Translations under genes and position numbers: made by a program | Shown: positions 52,868 to 61,228 of the stretch, one piece after another | Layout: the number at the start of each line of letters is the position of its first letter | Numbering within the stretch: the stretch's first letter is position 1 | Assembly: GCA_001689495.1 (NCBI GenBank) | Contig: LUJS01000023.1 | Location: forward strand, 141,656-205,655 | DNA length: 64,000 nt | Source of the DNA: Bacteroidales bacterium M8 | Lineage (GTDB): Bacteria; Bacteroidota; Bacteroidia; Bacteroidales; Muribaculaceae | Reading direction: 5' to 3' | Notes under the pieces: model-generated | Told to the model about the DNA's origin: nothing | The model's input: only the letters and a program-made list of their open reading frames with translations | The model's database searches: none

Positions 52868-55354
52868 TTATCTCAGCTCGGCACCGAGCTTTTTGGTGAG
52901 GTTGTTGATGACCTTTGTCATCACGGCCTCGATCTGCTTGTCCTGAAGGGTCTTCTCGTCGTCCTGAAGGGTGATGGCGATGGCGTATGACTTCTTGCCT
53001 TCGGGCAGGTTGTTGCCCTCGTAGACGTCGAAGAGGCTCACCGAGCGGAGCAGCTTGCGCTCGGCCTCGCGCACGGCGTTCTCGACGGCCTCCATGGTCA
53101 CCGACTTGTCTATAAGCAGTGCAAGGTCGCGCTTGACGGGGAGTGTCTTGGGCAGCGGCGAGTTTGTGACCTTCTTCTTGATGGCCAGACCCACGAGTGC
53201 GTCCCAGTCGAGCTCGGCAAAGTAGACCTCCTGCTTGATGTCGGCGCGGTTGGCGAGGCGCTTGGCCACGATGCCGAACGAGCCGAGCTTCTTGCCCGAG
53301 CGGGTGGCGATGTCGATGCCGGCGGCGAGCAGCTCGCTGTCAGACTTGGTCTGCTTGAGCTCGGCGGGGCTGATGCCGAGGCGGGCCAGTATGTTGGCCA
53401 CGACGGTCTTGAGGTCGTAGACGGTGGCGGCGGCCGCCGGACGTGCCCACGACGCGGGGCGCAGCTGGCCTGTCATCCAGATGCCCAGACGCTGTCCCTG
53501 ACCGTAGGGGGCCAGTATGGCGCGCGAGTCTGCGGCCTCGCCGGCCTTGGCGGCTGCCTCGGGATTGTATGTATATACGTTGCCGAACTCGAAGACGGCC
53601 AGATCGGGCTCCTTGCGGTTGATGTTGTGGCCCAGCACCTCGAGACCGCCGAACAGCAGTGTCTGGCGCATCACGTTGAGGTCGGCGCTGAGGGGGTTGA
53701 GCAGCTTGACGCAGTGCGATGCGGGCATCTGCTCGAGGCCTTCGTAGAGGGCCTCGGCGGTGAGCGAGTTGTTGAGGATCTCGTTGAAGCCCTCGCCGCA
53801 CAGCTGCTCGCTGAGCAGTGTGCGCAGGTGCTGGTCCTGATCGTCGCGGCTCTTGAACGACAGCGACGAGTGGAGCGTGGTCGAGATCTCGACGTTGTTG
53901 TATCCGTAGATGCGCAGCAGGTCCTCGACCACGTCGCAGGGACGGGTCACGTCGACACGGTATGTGGGCACCTTGAGGGTGACTTTCTCGTCGTCGACAT
54001 CGGTTATCTCCATCTCGAGCGAGCGGAGTATCGAGGTGACGGTGTCGGCGGGTATGTGCTTGCCGACGAGGCTGTCGCAATAGTCGAACCCGAACGTCAC
54101 CTCGGCGGGACGTATCTCGGTGGGATAGACGTCTGCCTCGGGGCCGGTTATGGTGCCTCCGGCCAGCTCCTTGACCATCAGCGCGGCCAGACGCAGCACG
54201 TAGAGGCAGTTGTTGGGGTCGACGCCGCGCTCGAAACGGAACGACGAGTCGGTGTTGAGGCCCTGACGGCGCGCTGTCTTGCGCACCGAGGTGGGGTTGA
54301 AGTATGCGCTCTCGAGGAACACGTTGACGGTCTGCTCGGTGACGCCCGAGTCGAGTCCGCCGAAGACGCCGGCGATGCACATCGGGGCCTCGGTGTTGCA
54401 TATCATCAGGTCGCGGGCATCGAGGGTGCGCTCGACACCGTCGAGGGTGACGAACTTCTCGCCCTCGCGGGCATTCTTCACCACCACCTTGTGTCCGGCG
54501 ATCCTGTCTGCGTCAAAGCAGTGCAGGGGCTGGCCCATGGCGTGGAGCAGATAGTTGGTGATGTCGACGATGTTGTTGATGGGGCGGATTCCGATGGCGT
54601 TGAGGCGGTCCTTGAGCCACTTGGGCGACTCGGCCACCTTGACGCCCTCGATGGTCACGCCGCAATAGCGGGGACAAGCCTCGGTGTTCTCGACCTCGAC
54701 GGCGACGCCCCCCTCGGGCTTCTCGACGGCATAGGCCTCGACCGAGGGGCGGGTCAGTGCGGCGGGGGTGGCGTGCGTGGCCAGCCATGCCGACAGGTCG
54801 CGCGCCACGCCATAGTGCGAGGCGGCGTCGATGCGGTTGGGGGTCAGGTCTACCTCGAGCACATAGTCAGAGGTCAGGCCATAATACTCGGCGGCAGGCG
54901 TGCCGGGAGCGGCAGCCCCCTCGGGCAGCACGATGATGCCGTCGTGCGAGGCGCCGATGCCTATCTCGTCCTCGGCGCATATCATGCCGAACGACTCGAC
55001 GCCGCGTATCTTTGATTTCTTGATGGCAAATTCCTTGTCGCCGTCATAGAGCGTCGTGCCCACGGTGGCCACCACTACGGTCTGTCCGGCGGCCACGTTG
55101 GGGGCACCGCATACGATCTGGGTCTCCTTGCCGTCGCCCAGATCTACGGTGGTGATGTGCAGGTGGTCGCTGTCGGGGTGATCGATGCAGGTGAGCACCT
55201 TGCCGATCACGATGCCGCGGAGGCCTCCGCGTATCGACTCCACCTCTTCGACGCCGCCCGTCTCGAGGCCTGTCGAGGTGAGCGCTGCGGCCACCTCGTC
55301 GGGCGTGAGGGCGAAATCGAGATATTGTTTAAGCCAATTATATGATATATTCAT
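52868..55354 (-). CDS. pheT: Phenylalanyl-tRNA synthetase beta subunit
   Basis: An 828-residue protein with the full bacterial order: N-terminal B1 region, tRNA-binding OB domain (IVIGKVLTCIDHPDSDHLHI), B3/B4 editing domain (YCGVTIEGVKVAESPKWLKD), B5, the catalytic-like core and the C-terminal anticodon-binding FDX-ACB domain (LPKTLPVKRDLALLIDKSV). It partners PheS, which is not in the window. The separation from pheS is common in Bacteroidetes. It has its own promoter. Confidence 0.98.
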   Translation of the reverse strand: MNISYNWLKQYLDFALTPDEVAAALTSTGLETGGVEEVESIRGGLRGIVIGKVLTCIDHPDSDHLHITTVDLGDGKETQIVCGAPNVAAGQTVVVATVGTTLYDGDKEFAIKKSKIRGVESFGMICAEDEIGIGASHDGIIVLPEGAAAPGTPAAEYYGLTSDYVLEVDLTPNRIDAASHYGVARDLSAWLATHATPAALTRPSVEAYAVEKPEGGVAVEVENTEACPRYCGVTIEGVKVAESPKWLKDRLNAIGIRPINNIVDITNYLLHAMGQPLHCFDADRIAGHKVVVKNAREGEKFVTLDGVERTLDARDLMICNTEAPMCIAGVFGGLDSGVTEQTVNVFLESAYFNPTSVRKTARRQGLNTDSSFRFERGVDPNNCLYVLRLAALMVKELAGGTITGPEADVYPTEIRPAEVTFGFDYCDSLVGKHIPADTVTSILRSLEMEITDVDDEKVTLKVPTYRVDVTRPCDVVEDLLRIYGYNNVEISTTLHSSLSFKSRDDQDQHLRTLLSEQLCGEGFNEILNNSLTAEALYEGLEQMPASHCVKLLNPLSADLNVMRQTLLFGGLEVLGHNINRKEPDLAVFEFGNVYTYNPEAAAKAGEAADSRAILAPYGQGQRLGIWMTGQLRPASWARPAAAATVYDLKTVVANILARLGISPAELKQTKSDSELLAAGIDIATRSGKKLGSFGIVAKRLANRADIKQEVYFAELDWDALVGLAIKKKVTNSPLPKTLPVKRDLALLIDKSVTMEAVENAVREAERKLLRSVSLFDVYEGNNLPEGKKSYAIAITLQDDEKTLQDKQIEAVMTKVINNLTKKLGAELR

Positions 55355-55388
55355 GTGAAAGATTGGGATTTTCTTGAGAATTGACCCG

Positions 55389-55396
55389 CAAATTTA
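55389..55396 (-). promoter_or_regulatory. -7 box of pheT promoter
   Basis: Minus-strand TAAATTTG, perfect match, 34 nt before the pheT ATG. Confidence 0.65.
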
Positions 55397-55565
55397 CGAA
55401 ATATCCGCTAAATAACCACTCTCGCCGCCCCTAAATTTTATATCTCGCCCGGCAGAGCCCCACGGGCGCAATCATTTTCGGTACCGGCGGTTATCCCTTT
55501 GATTGAAAAATCATCCCTTCGGGCTGATTGACTGAAATAAAAACATATTTCAGTTAAAATTTGGT

Positions 55566-55632
55566 TTACAGTTGGTGTAATGAAAAAAATGATGTATATT
55601 TGTGCGTTGAAAATCGTTTACAGCAGGTGTAA
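55566..55632 (+). promoter_or_regulatory. Promoter and twin operators of the HigB-like/HTH-ImmA operon
   Basis: Two copies of TTACA-N5-TGTAA (TTACAGTTGGTGTAA at 55566-55580; TTACAGCAGGTGTAA at 55618-55632) lie 52 bp apart and flank the -7 box TATATTTG (55595-55602). The first covers the -33 position, the second lies in the leader. This suits co-operative autorepression by the HTH antitoxin. Confidence 0.75.
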
Positions 55633-55649
55633 GCCAATTTGGTGAAGAC

Positions 55650-55988
55650 GTGAATATTTCGTTCCAAAACAAGAAACTCGAGAGGTTGCTGGCCAACCAA
55701 TCCAAGCTGTCAAAGGAGCTGGGCCCGCTGAGGGCCAAGCTGTTCCTGAAAAGGCTGGGGACACTGGTCAACGCCATCACGCTTGAGGACGTGCGATATG
55801 CACCGGGCAATTTCCATGAGCTGGTTGCGGACCGAAAAGGGCAGTGGGCCTGCGATCTCGATCAACCATACCGGCTGATATTCGAGCCCCACGAAGACCC
55901 CATACCGACCGATGACTCGGGAAGATATGTGTGGCTTGAAATCAAGGGAGTGGAAGTCATTGAAATTACAAACTATCATGGCAAATAA
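55650..55988 (+). CDS. RelE/HigB-like toxin
   Basis: A 112-residue protein read from a GTG at 55650 (NISFQNKKLERLLAN after the start); the frame is open to 55611 but has no better start. RelE/HigB features: ALTDVRYAP-like segment EDVRYAPGNFHELVADRKG, WACDLDQPYRLIFEPH and a C-terminal IEITNYHGK. Such toxins cut mRNA on the ribosome. The stop overlaps the antitoxin gene by 11 nt. The toxin-first order is typical of HigBA. Confidence 0.83.
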   Translation: MNISFQNKKLERLLANQSKLSKELGPLRAKLFLKRLGTLVNAITLEDVRYAPGNFHELVADRKGQWACDLDQPYRLIFEPHEDPIPTDDSGRYVWLEIKGVEVIEITNYHGK

Positions 55989-56937
55989 AGACATGGCACA
56001 GACAAGAGAATTTTTCGATCCGGCCAAGCTGCCGGTCGTTTACCATCCCGGCGAGATGCTTGACGAAAAGCTTCAGGAGATGGGCATGGGCGTGAAGGAA
56101 TTTGCCACAAGGGTGTCGAAGCCTGAAAAGACGGTCATAGCCGTCCTCAAGGGCAAGAGTTCCATAACCCCCGACATGGCCATAGCTTTCGAGATGATAA
56201 CCAAGATACCCGCCCACATGTGGCTAAGGCAGCAGAAGAGCTATGATGAGTTCGTGGCCCGGAAACGTCGTGAGAAGACTCTGGAAGAGGGCTTGGCATG
56301 GGCTGAAAAATTTCCGGTCGAGGAGATCTCGAGGCTCGGGTGGTTTTCGGGCATAATCGGTGCCGATGGCCGCGAGAAAAACATCGTCGATACGCTGTGC
56401 CTGTTCTTTGCCGTAAGTTCGCCCAAGGGCTGGGAAGATTTCTATCTCAATCAGAAACTGCGTGTGGCATTCCGCATCACCCTTGCAGACTCGTGCGACC
56501 CGTATGCGCTTTCGGCTTGGCTGCGACAAGGCGAGATTCAGGCGGGCGAGACAGTCACGGAGGCCAAATATTCTGCAAGGGCACTCCGCAATGTCCTCAA
56601 TGACGTCTCTGATCTCCGCAAGTCCGGAACGATGCCCGATTACGGCACGCTCCGCACGCTATTCGGCAGTGCCGGGGTGAAGCTCATATTCACCGAAACG
56701 CTTTCGTCGGCTCCCGTCAAGGGCTGCACGCGCTATATATCAGGCACGCCGTGCATACAGCTTGCCTTGCATTTTGAGGATGAATCGGATTTCTGGAAGA
56801 CATTGTTCCACGAGGCCGGCCACATCATTCTTCATGGCAAGAAAGACATTTTCATGGAAAATGTCAATTACGGTGACAAGGATCCCGAAAAAGAGCGGGA
56901 AGCCGATGAGTTTGCGGAATTGTGGATGAATAGGTGA
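55978..56937 (+). CDS. HigA-like HTH antitoxin fused to ImmA/IrrE metallopeptidase
   Basis: The ATG at 55978 (MANKDMAQTREFFD) gives 319 residues and overlaps the toxin by 11 nt. Residues about 20-85 are a HigA/VapI-type helix-turn-helix (HPGEMLDEKLQEMGMGVKEF then GKSSITPDMAIAFE). Residues about 235-319 are an ImmA/IrrE domain with the zinc site HEAGH at 278-282. ImmA-type proteases cleave repressors; here the domain may let the antitoxin be removed or act on itself. It is followed closely and convergently by the GH43 gene. Confidence 0.86.
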   Translation: MANKDMAQTREFFDPAKLPVVYHPGEMLDEKLQEMGMGVKEFATRVSKPEKTVIAVLKGKSSITPDMAIAFEMITKIPAHMWLRQQKSYDEFVARKRREKTLEEGLAWAEKFPVEEISRLGWFSGIIGADGREKNIVDTLCLFFAVSSPKGWEDFYLNQKLRVAFRITLADSCDPYALSAWLRQGEIQAGETVTEAKYSARALRNVLNDVSDLRKSGTMPDYGTLRTLFGSAGVKLIFTETLSSAPVKGCTRYISGTPCIQLALHFEDESDFWKTLFHEAGHIILHGKKDIFMENVNYGDKDPEKEREADEFAELWMNR

Positions 56938-56954
56938 TTTTCAGGACAATCGGG

Positions 56955-58634
56955 CTACTGTTTGAGGGAGGTGGCGAAGAGGCCGATGGTCGAGCCGGTG
57001 AATCCGCCGCGCTGGCTGGCGATGTATTCGGCGGGGGTGCCCTCGCCGAGCTGTGTCCACGTGCCGCCCGAGGGTCTGTAATAGAATCTGTATCTATCTC
57101 CCTCGGACACGACCCTCAGTCCGATGGTCTTGCCGCGGGTGTCGATGTCGGCCTCGGCGAGTGTCTCGGAGCGGCCTTTCTTGCCTAACAGGAGCAGGCT
57201 GACCTTGCCCTCGGAAACGGCAAGATATATTTGGCGCTGCTCGTTCTTGACCATCAACATGCCGGCCGATTCGTCGGCGCGGGGAGCGAGGGTCACTTCG
57301 GTCTCGGCGGTGAAGCGGTGGTGTTGCATTCGGCGTCCCAGATAGGCGGGAACCGAGCCCGACCGCGAGTCCATGGGCGCGTATTGCAGCTCGAGCCCCT
57401 TGCCGGTGGTGTAATAGGGCTTGGGGTCGCCCCACAGCGAGAGCCATTCGGGGCGCATCGAGGTGGTGGTGAAGTCGTCGCGCCACGCGAAGTTGCCCGC
57501 CTGCTGCGACTGTTGGGGTGCTGCGAGCGAGGGTATGTTGGCGCGCAGGGGCACGGTGTCGAGATTCTGTGTTATGTAGGGGAATCCGTCGGCGCTCCAC
57601 CTGACGGGCATCAGGTATGTCTCGCGTCCCAGATGGTCCTCGCCGTCGTTCCACGGGCGGCAGCCGAGAAACACTGCATACCAGTCGCCCGCCGGCGTCT
57701 GCACCAGATCGGCGTGGCCCGCGCACGTCACGGGCAGCTTGCGGTGGGGCTTGAGCAGGCGCTGCGTCAGCATGGGGTTGCGGCTCCAGCGCCTGTAGGG
57801 GCCGAAGACCGAGTCGGCCTTGTAGCACACCTCTGAGTGCGACCAGCCGGTACCACCCTCGGCGGCGATGAGATAATATTTGCCGTCAATCTTGTAGATG
57901 TGCGGGCCCTCGTTGCGCTCGAGCTTCTCTTCGGGGCCCACGCCCTCTTCCTTGAACTTGACCGGAGCCCCGACGGTGCGGCCCGTGGCGGGGTCGAATT
58001 CTATGATGGAGAGTGCGCGGTGGTTGCTCCACTTGACGGGGCTTTTCTCGTCGCTCTTATAGACGATGTATGCCTTGCCGTTGTCGTCGAAGAAGAACGA
58101 CGGATCAATGCCGGTCACGCTGTCGAGCACCACGGGTTCGCTCCACGCCCCGCGCGGGTCCTTGGCGGTGACATAGAAGTTGACCGTCTCGTCGCTCTTG
58201 CCGTGCATGACGCAGGTCGTTATCATGTAATATTTCCCGTCGGCGGGGTTATGGCTCAGGGCCGGGGCATACACGCCCCCCTTGTCTATCGACAGCCCCG
58301 GCAGGTCGGGGAGCTGCGACGGGCGGTCGAGCACGTTGCCCACGTGCTGCCACGACACGAGGTCGCGCGAGTGATAGAGGGGCACGCCGGGAAAATATCC
58401 GAACGTCGATGTCACCAGCCAGTAGTCGTCGCCCGTGCGGCAGATGCTCGGATCTGACGCCCAGCCGCCTATCACGGGGTTGAAATAGTCGCCGGGAGCT
58501 GTCAGCGGATTGTTGCGATAATACTCGTCGTCGCCCTCATAGCTGAAATACGAGAACTTGACCCCGCCGCCGGCAAGTGCCGACAGGGAGACCGCCGAAG
58601 CGAAAAGGATGGTGAGAAGTGAGCGTAGTTTCAT
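56955..58634 (-). CDS. Glycoside hydrolase family 43 (beta-xylosidase / arabinofuranosidase type)
   Basis: The ATG at 58634 gives 559 residues with a signal peptide (MKLRSLLTILFASAVSLSALA). The five-bladed propeller carries the catalytic set: base Asp in GGWASDPSICR, Asp of GIDPSFFFDDNG and acid Glu in NEGPHIYKIDGKYYL. A C-terminal beta sandwich (about 380-559) is the usual GH43 accessory domain. It removes xylose or arabinose from xylan. It is divergent from the acetylxylan esterase gene with a 146-nt shared control region. Confidence 0.94.
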   Translation of the reverse strand: MKLRSLLTILFASAVSLSALAGGGVKFSYFSYEGDDEYYRNNPLTAPGDYFNPVIGGWASDPSICRTGDDYWLVTSTFGYFPGVPLYHSRDLVSWQHVGNVLDRPSQLPDLPGLSIDKGGVYAPALSHNPADGKYYMITTCVMHGKSDETVNFYVTAKDPRGAWSEPVVLDSVTGIDPSFFFDDNGKAYIVYKSDEKSPVKWSNHRALSIIEFDPATGRTVGAPVKFKEEGVGPEEKLERNEGPHIYKIDGKYYLIAAEGGTGWSHSEVCYKADSVFGPYRRWSRNPMLTQRLLKPHRKLPVTCAGHADLVQTPAGDWYAVFLGCRPWNDGEDHLGRETYLMPVRWSADGFPYITQNLDTVPLRANIPSLAAPQQSQQAGNFAWRDDFTTTSMRPEWLSLWGDPKPYYTTGKGLELQYAPMDSRSGSVPAYLGRRMQHHRFTAETEVTLAPRADESAGMLMVKNEQRQIYLAVSEGKVSLLLLGKKGRSETLAEADIDTRGKTIGLRVVSEGDRYRFYYRPSGGTWTQLGEGTPAEYIASQRGGFTGSTIGLFATSLKQ

Positions 58635-58718
58635 GTCTGATTCAAATATATTGCGGCATGGCCGGGCCGGTCGCGGCCCCCATTGTCCATGGCATGTGAC
58701 GGTTAAAATAGTGTTGTG

Positions 58719-58755
58719 CAAAGGTAGGAATATTCCGATTAAATAGCTAACTTTG
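58719..58755. promoter_or_regulatory. Divergent promoters of GH43 and acetylxylan esterase
   Basis: TACCTTTG on the minus strand (58726-58719) and TAACTTTG on the plus strand (58748-58755) are both full -7 matches, 21 bp apart and pointing away from each other. One regulator bound between them could control both genes. Confidence 0.7.
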
Positions 58756-58780
58756 TAGCGAAAACCTTAAAAACAGTCTC

Positions 58781-60079
58781 ATGAAACATATCACAGCATT
58801 GTTTTTTGCACTATTAGCAGTCTTTTCCCTCCGGGCCGGCAACTATCCCGACCGCTCTGACTTTCTGTGGGTCACCGAGCCCGACCACGCCGACTGGCTC
58901 TATGAGACCGGCGAGAACGCCAAGGTCGACGTGATGCTCTATCACTATGGAGTGCCCGCCGCCGGACAGACCGTGACATACAGCATCGGCCCCGACATGC
59001 TGGCCGCCGACACCACCGCCACCATAACCCTCGACAACCGCGGCAAGGCCACCATCGACATGGGCACCATGACCAAGCCCGGATTCCGCGACCTACGCCT
59101 CGAGACCACGTTCGGCAAAAACCGCACCGAGCATCACGTCAAGGTCGGTTTCTCGCCCGAAAAACTCGAGCCCTATACCAAGAATCCCGAGGATTTCGAC
59201 GCATTCTGGTCAAAGGCCCTCGCCGAAGACGCCAAGACACCCCTGAAATATACGGTCGAGCCCGCGCCCGAATACTCGACCGACAAGATGACCTGTCAGC
59301 TCGTGCGCATGGAGCTCCCCGGCCCGCACGTCAAGGCCATGTACGGCTATCTGTTCATCCCCAAGGGCGGCGGCAAATATCCCGCCGTGCTCTGCCCTCC
59401 CGGTGCCGGCGTCAAGACCATCAAGGACCCTCTGGCCCACCGCTATTACGGCGAGGGCGGCATGATTCGCCTCGAGACCGAGATACACGGAGCCGACCCC
59501 CGCATGACCGAGAAGCAGTTTGCCGACCTGCGCAAGCAGAAGGGCGACTACTTCAAGATCGGCCTTGACTCGCCCGACGACTACTATCTGCGCGACGTCT
59601 ATCTGGGCACGCGCCGCTGGCTTGACCTGCTCTCGCAGCTCCCCGAGTTTGACGGCGAGAACCTCTTCGTTCAGGGCGGCAGTCAGGGCGGCGCGCTTGC
59701 CATCGTCACCACGACCCTCGACCCCCGCGTCAAGGGATGCGTGGCCAACCACCCCGCGCTCAGCGACATGAACGGCTATCTCGGCGACAAGACCGGCGGC
59801 TATCCCCACCACTTCCGCAAGGACCCCTCCGAGGCCACGCCCGCCAAGGTCAAGACCCTCGAATACTACGACGTGCTCAACTTTGCCCGCCGCCTGCACT
59901 GTCCCGTGCGCATGACATGGGGATTCAACGACAACACCTGTCCACCCACCACCAGCTATGAGGTCTACAACCTCATCACCTCGCCCAAAGAGGCCCTCCT
60001 GACCCCCATTAACGAACACTGGACCTCGGTCAACACCGAGCGCGGCCATTACGACTGGATCAAAGCCCACTGCAAGTAA
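58781..60079 (+). CDS. Acetylxylan esterase (AXE1/CE7 family), secreted
   Basis: A 432-residue protein with signal peptide MKHITALFFALLAVFSLRAG. Residues 20-120 are an N-terminal Ig-like domain; the alpha/beta-hydrolase follows. The triad is S301 in GGSQGG, D384 in GFNDNTCPP and H423 in ERGHYDW. It removes acetyl groups from xylan, supporting the neighbouring GH43 and the GH10 xylanase. Its last 82 nt, which include the codon for H423, are repeated at 60504-60585 with three synonymous changes, which suggests that an element once inserted here and rebuilt the end of the gene. Confidence 0.92.
   Translation: MKHITALFFALLAVFSLRAGNYPDRSDFLWVTEPDHADWLYETGENAKVDVMLYHYGVPAAGQTVTYSIGPDMLAADTTATITLDNRGKATIDMGTMTKPGFRDLRLETTFGKNRTEHHVKVGFSPEKLEPYTKNPEDFDAFWSKALAEDAKTPLKYTVEPAPEYSTDKMTCQLVRMELPGPHVKAMYGYLFIPKGGGKYPAVLCPPGAGVKTIKDPLAHRYYGEGGMIRLETEIHGADPRMTEKQFADLRKQKGDYFKIGLDSPDDYYLRDVYLGTRRWLDLLSQLPEFDGENLFVQGGSQGGALAIVTTTLDPRVKGCVANHPALSDMNGYLGDKTGGYPHHFRKDPSEATPAKVKTLEYYDVLNFARRLHCPVRMTWGFNDNTCPPTTSYEVYNLITSPKEALLTPINEHWTSVNTERGHYDWIKAHCK
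59998..60079 (+). repeat. 82-bp direct repeat, copy 1 (end of the esterase gene)
   Basis: Matches 60504-60585 at 79 of 82 positions. The differences are ATT/ATC (Ile), TCG/TCA (Ser) and TAA/TGA (stop), all silent. Confidence 0.95.
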
Positions 60080-60097
60080 TATCCCGAATAAATATCC

Positions 60098-60149
60098 AAA
60101 ACACCAAGTGCATGGCCTCGCCAAAGAGGGACCATGCACTTGGTGTTTT
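60098..60149 (+). terminator. Terminator after esterase copy 1
   Basis: An 18-bp perfect stem (60098-60115 with 60132-60149) ending in TTTT. Confidence 0.9.
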
Positions 60150-60192
60150 CAGAACGGATTTGTCTGATGGGACTTCAGGAATATGTATAATA

Positions 60193-60429
60193 CTATCTTG
60201 ACTCCTGATGCTCTTCCGGCAACACTCCTTTCTCCCTCATGTAGTCGGTGAGGTCTTCCACGAGATAGCGTGAGCTGAAAGTGTGGAGCACGTCATACGA
60301 GGGCACGATATATTCATATAGTATGCCCGACTGCTTCAGTCGTCTGTAAACCTCACGCTGGCTAATCTTCAGCACGGACGCGAGCTTACAGATGCAATAT
60401 GTCACAAATTCAAGGGTTTTGGAGTCCAT
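60193..60429 (-). CDS. DUF3791 protein (antitoxin-like, orphan)
   Basis: The ATG at 60429 gives 78 residues: MDSKTLEFVTYCICKLASVL, then SQREVYRRLKQSGILYEYIV and LVEDLTDYMREKG. This is the DUF3791 pattern, a small helical family often found beside a DUF3990 toxin-like gene. No DUF3990 gene is seen here. The gene lies in a segment of about 424 nt bounded by the 82-bp direct repeat and lower in G+C than its neighbours. Read as a cassette, it could be the retained antitoxin of a lost pair. Confidence 0.75.
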   Translation of the reverse strand: MDSKTLEFVTYCICKLASVLKISQREVYRRLKQSGILYEYIVPSYDVLHTFSSRYLVEDLTDYMREKGVLPEEHQESR

Positions 60430-60483
60430 AATAGTGTGTGGCAAAGTGTCCGGTGCAATAATAACCAATATGACGGTAAAAAT

Positions 60484-60491
60484 CAAATTTA
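60484..60491 (-). promoter_or_regulatory. -7 box of the DUF3791 gene
   Basis: Minus-strand TAAATTTG, perfect match, 54 nt before the ATG. Its -33 region falls inside copy 2 of the repeated esterase end. Confidence 0.5.
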
Positions 60492-60503
60492 ATAGTCGAA
60501 AAG

Positions 60504-60585
60504 CCTGACCCCCATCAACGAACACTGGACCTCAGTCAACACCGAGCGCGGCCATTACGACTGGATCAAAGCCCACTGCAAGTGA
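60504..60585 (+). repeat. 82-bp direct repeat, copy 2 (detached esterase 3' end)
   Basis: The last 27 codons of an acetylxylan esterase, detached from any gene. The remainder of the 60430-60733 gap holds only this copy, the DUF3791 promoter and a terminator hairpin. Confidence 0.95.
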
Positions 60586-60626
60586 CGGATAATCACTGAC
60601 CATAAGACTACCACGCAAGTCTAATC

Positions 60627-60675
60627 TGCAAGTATGTGCGCTTGTCTTTACCCCAAACAAGCGCACCTACTTGCA
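60627..60675. terminator. Terminator after esterase copy 2
   Basis: A 19-bp stem with one mismatch (60627-60645 with 60657-60675), followed by a short T run. It may be the original terminator of the esterase gene, and also ends the L,D-transpeptidase gene from the other side. Confidence 0.8.
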
Positions 60676-60733
60676 TTTATGATTTAGATAACCATAGAGG
60701 CTTTTTTGAGCGTCAACACGGTATGGACGTACA

Positions 60734-61222
60734 TTATCTAACGGGATCTTCTGAAATGTATACTTTCATGCCCACGTAGACATATTTATGTAAATCTTTT
60801 ATATCCCTGTTTGTTAGACGTATGCATCCCTCGCTGCTGCGAGTGCCTATGCTAGATGGAAAGCATGTCCCATGTATGCCGATATGTGTGCTCATGGGTG
60901 TTTTTAGACGAAAAAACCATGGACCGTAGGCTCCGCGCACAGGTCCATTTCCATCGTGAAAATTGTGTGTCCACGAGTCAGATGGCTGTATCATTGAGAT
61001 AGAAAAGGAGCCTTCGGGTGTCTTGTGGTCTCCGGCTCTTTTTTTCTGACCGTAATTCATGCCTGCTGATATTGGGTAGGAACAAATTGTATCGTTGTCG
61101 TCAATGACATAAAGCCTAAGGGCGGTTTTGTCGATGAATATTTCCTTGCGTGCGAAAATATTCTGTGCAAAGATCGCCACGGACATTAATAGAAGAGCGA
61201 TGATTGATTGGCGTGATTTCAT
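60734..61222 (-). CDS. L,D-transpeptidase (YkuD domain)
   Basis: A 162-residue exported protein with signal peptide MKSRQSIIALLLMSVAIFAQ. The YkuD site is IGIHGTCFPSSIGTRSSEGCIRL-like: HG at about 117, nucleophile C133 in SSEGCIRL. Such enzymes crosslink peptidoglycan or attach proteins to it. It lies 6 nt after the caspase-like gene in a lower-GC operon. Confidence 0.92.
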   Translation of the reverse strand: MKSRQSIIALLLMSVAIFAQNIFARKEIFIDKTALRLYVIDDNDTICSYPISAGMNYGQKKRAGDHKTPEGSFSISMIQPSDSWTHNFHDGNGPVRGAYGPWFFRLKTPMSTHIGIHGTCFPSSIGTRSSEGCIRLTNRDIKDLHKYVYVGMKVYISEDPVR

Positions 61223-61228
61223 AAATAA

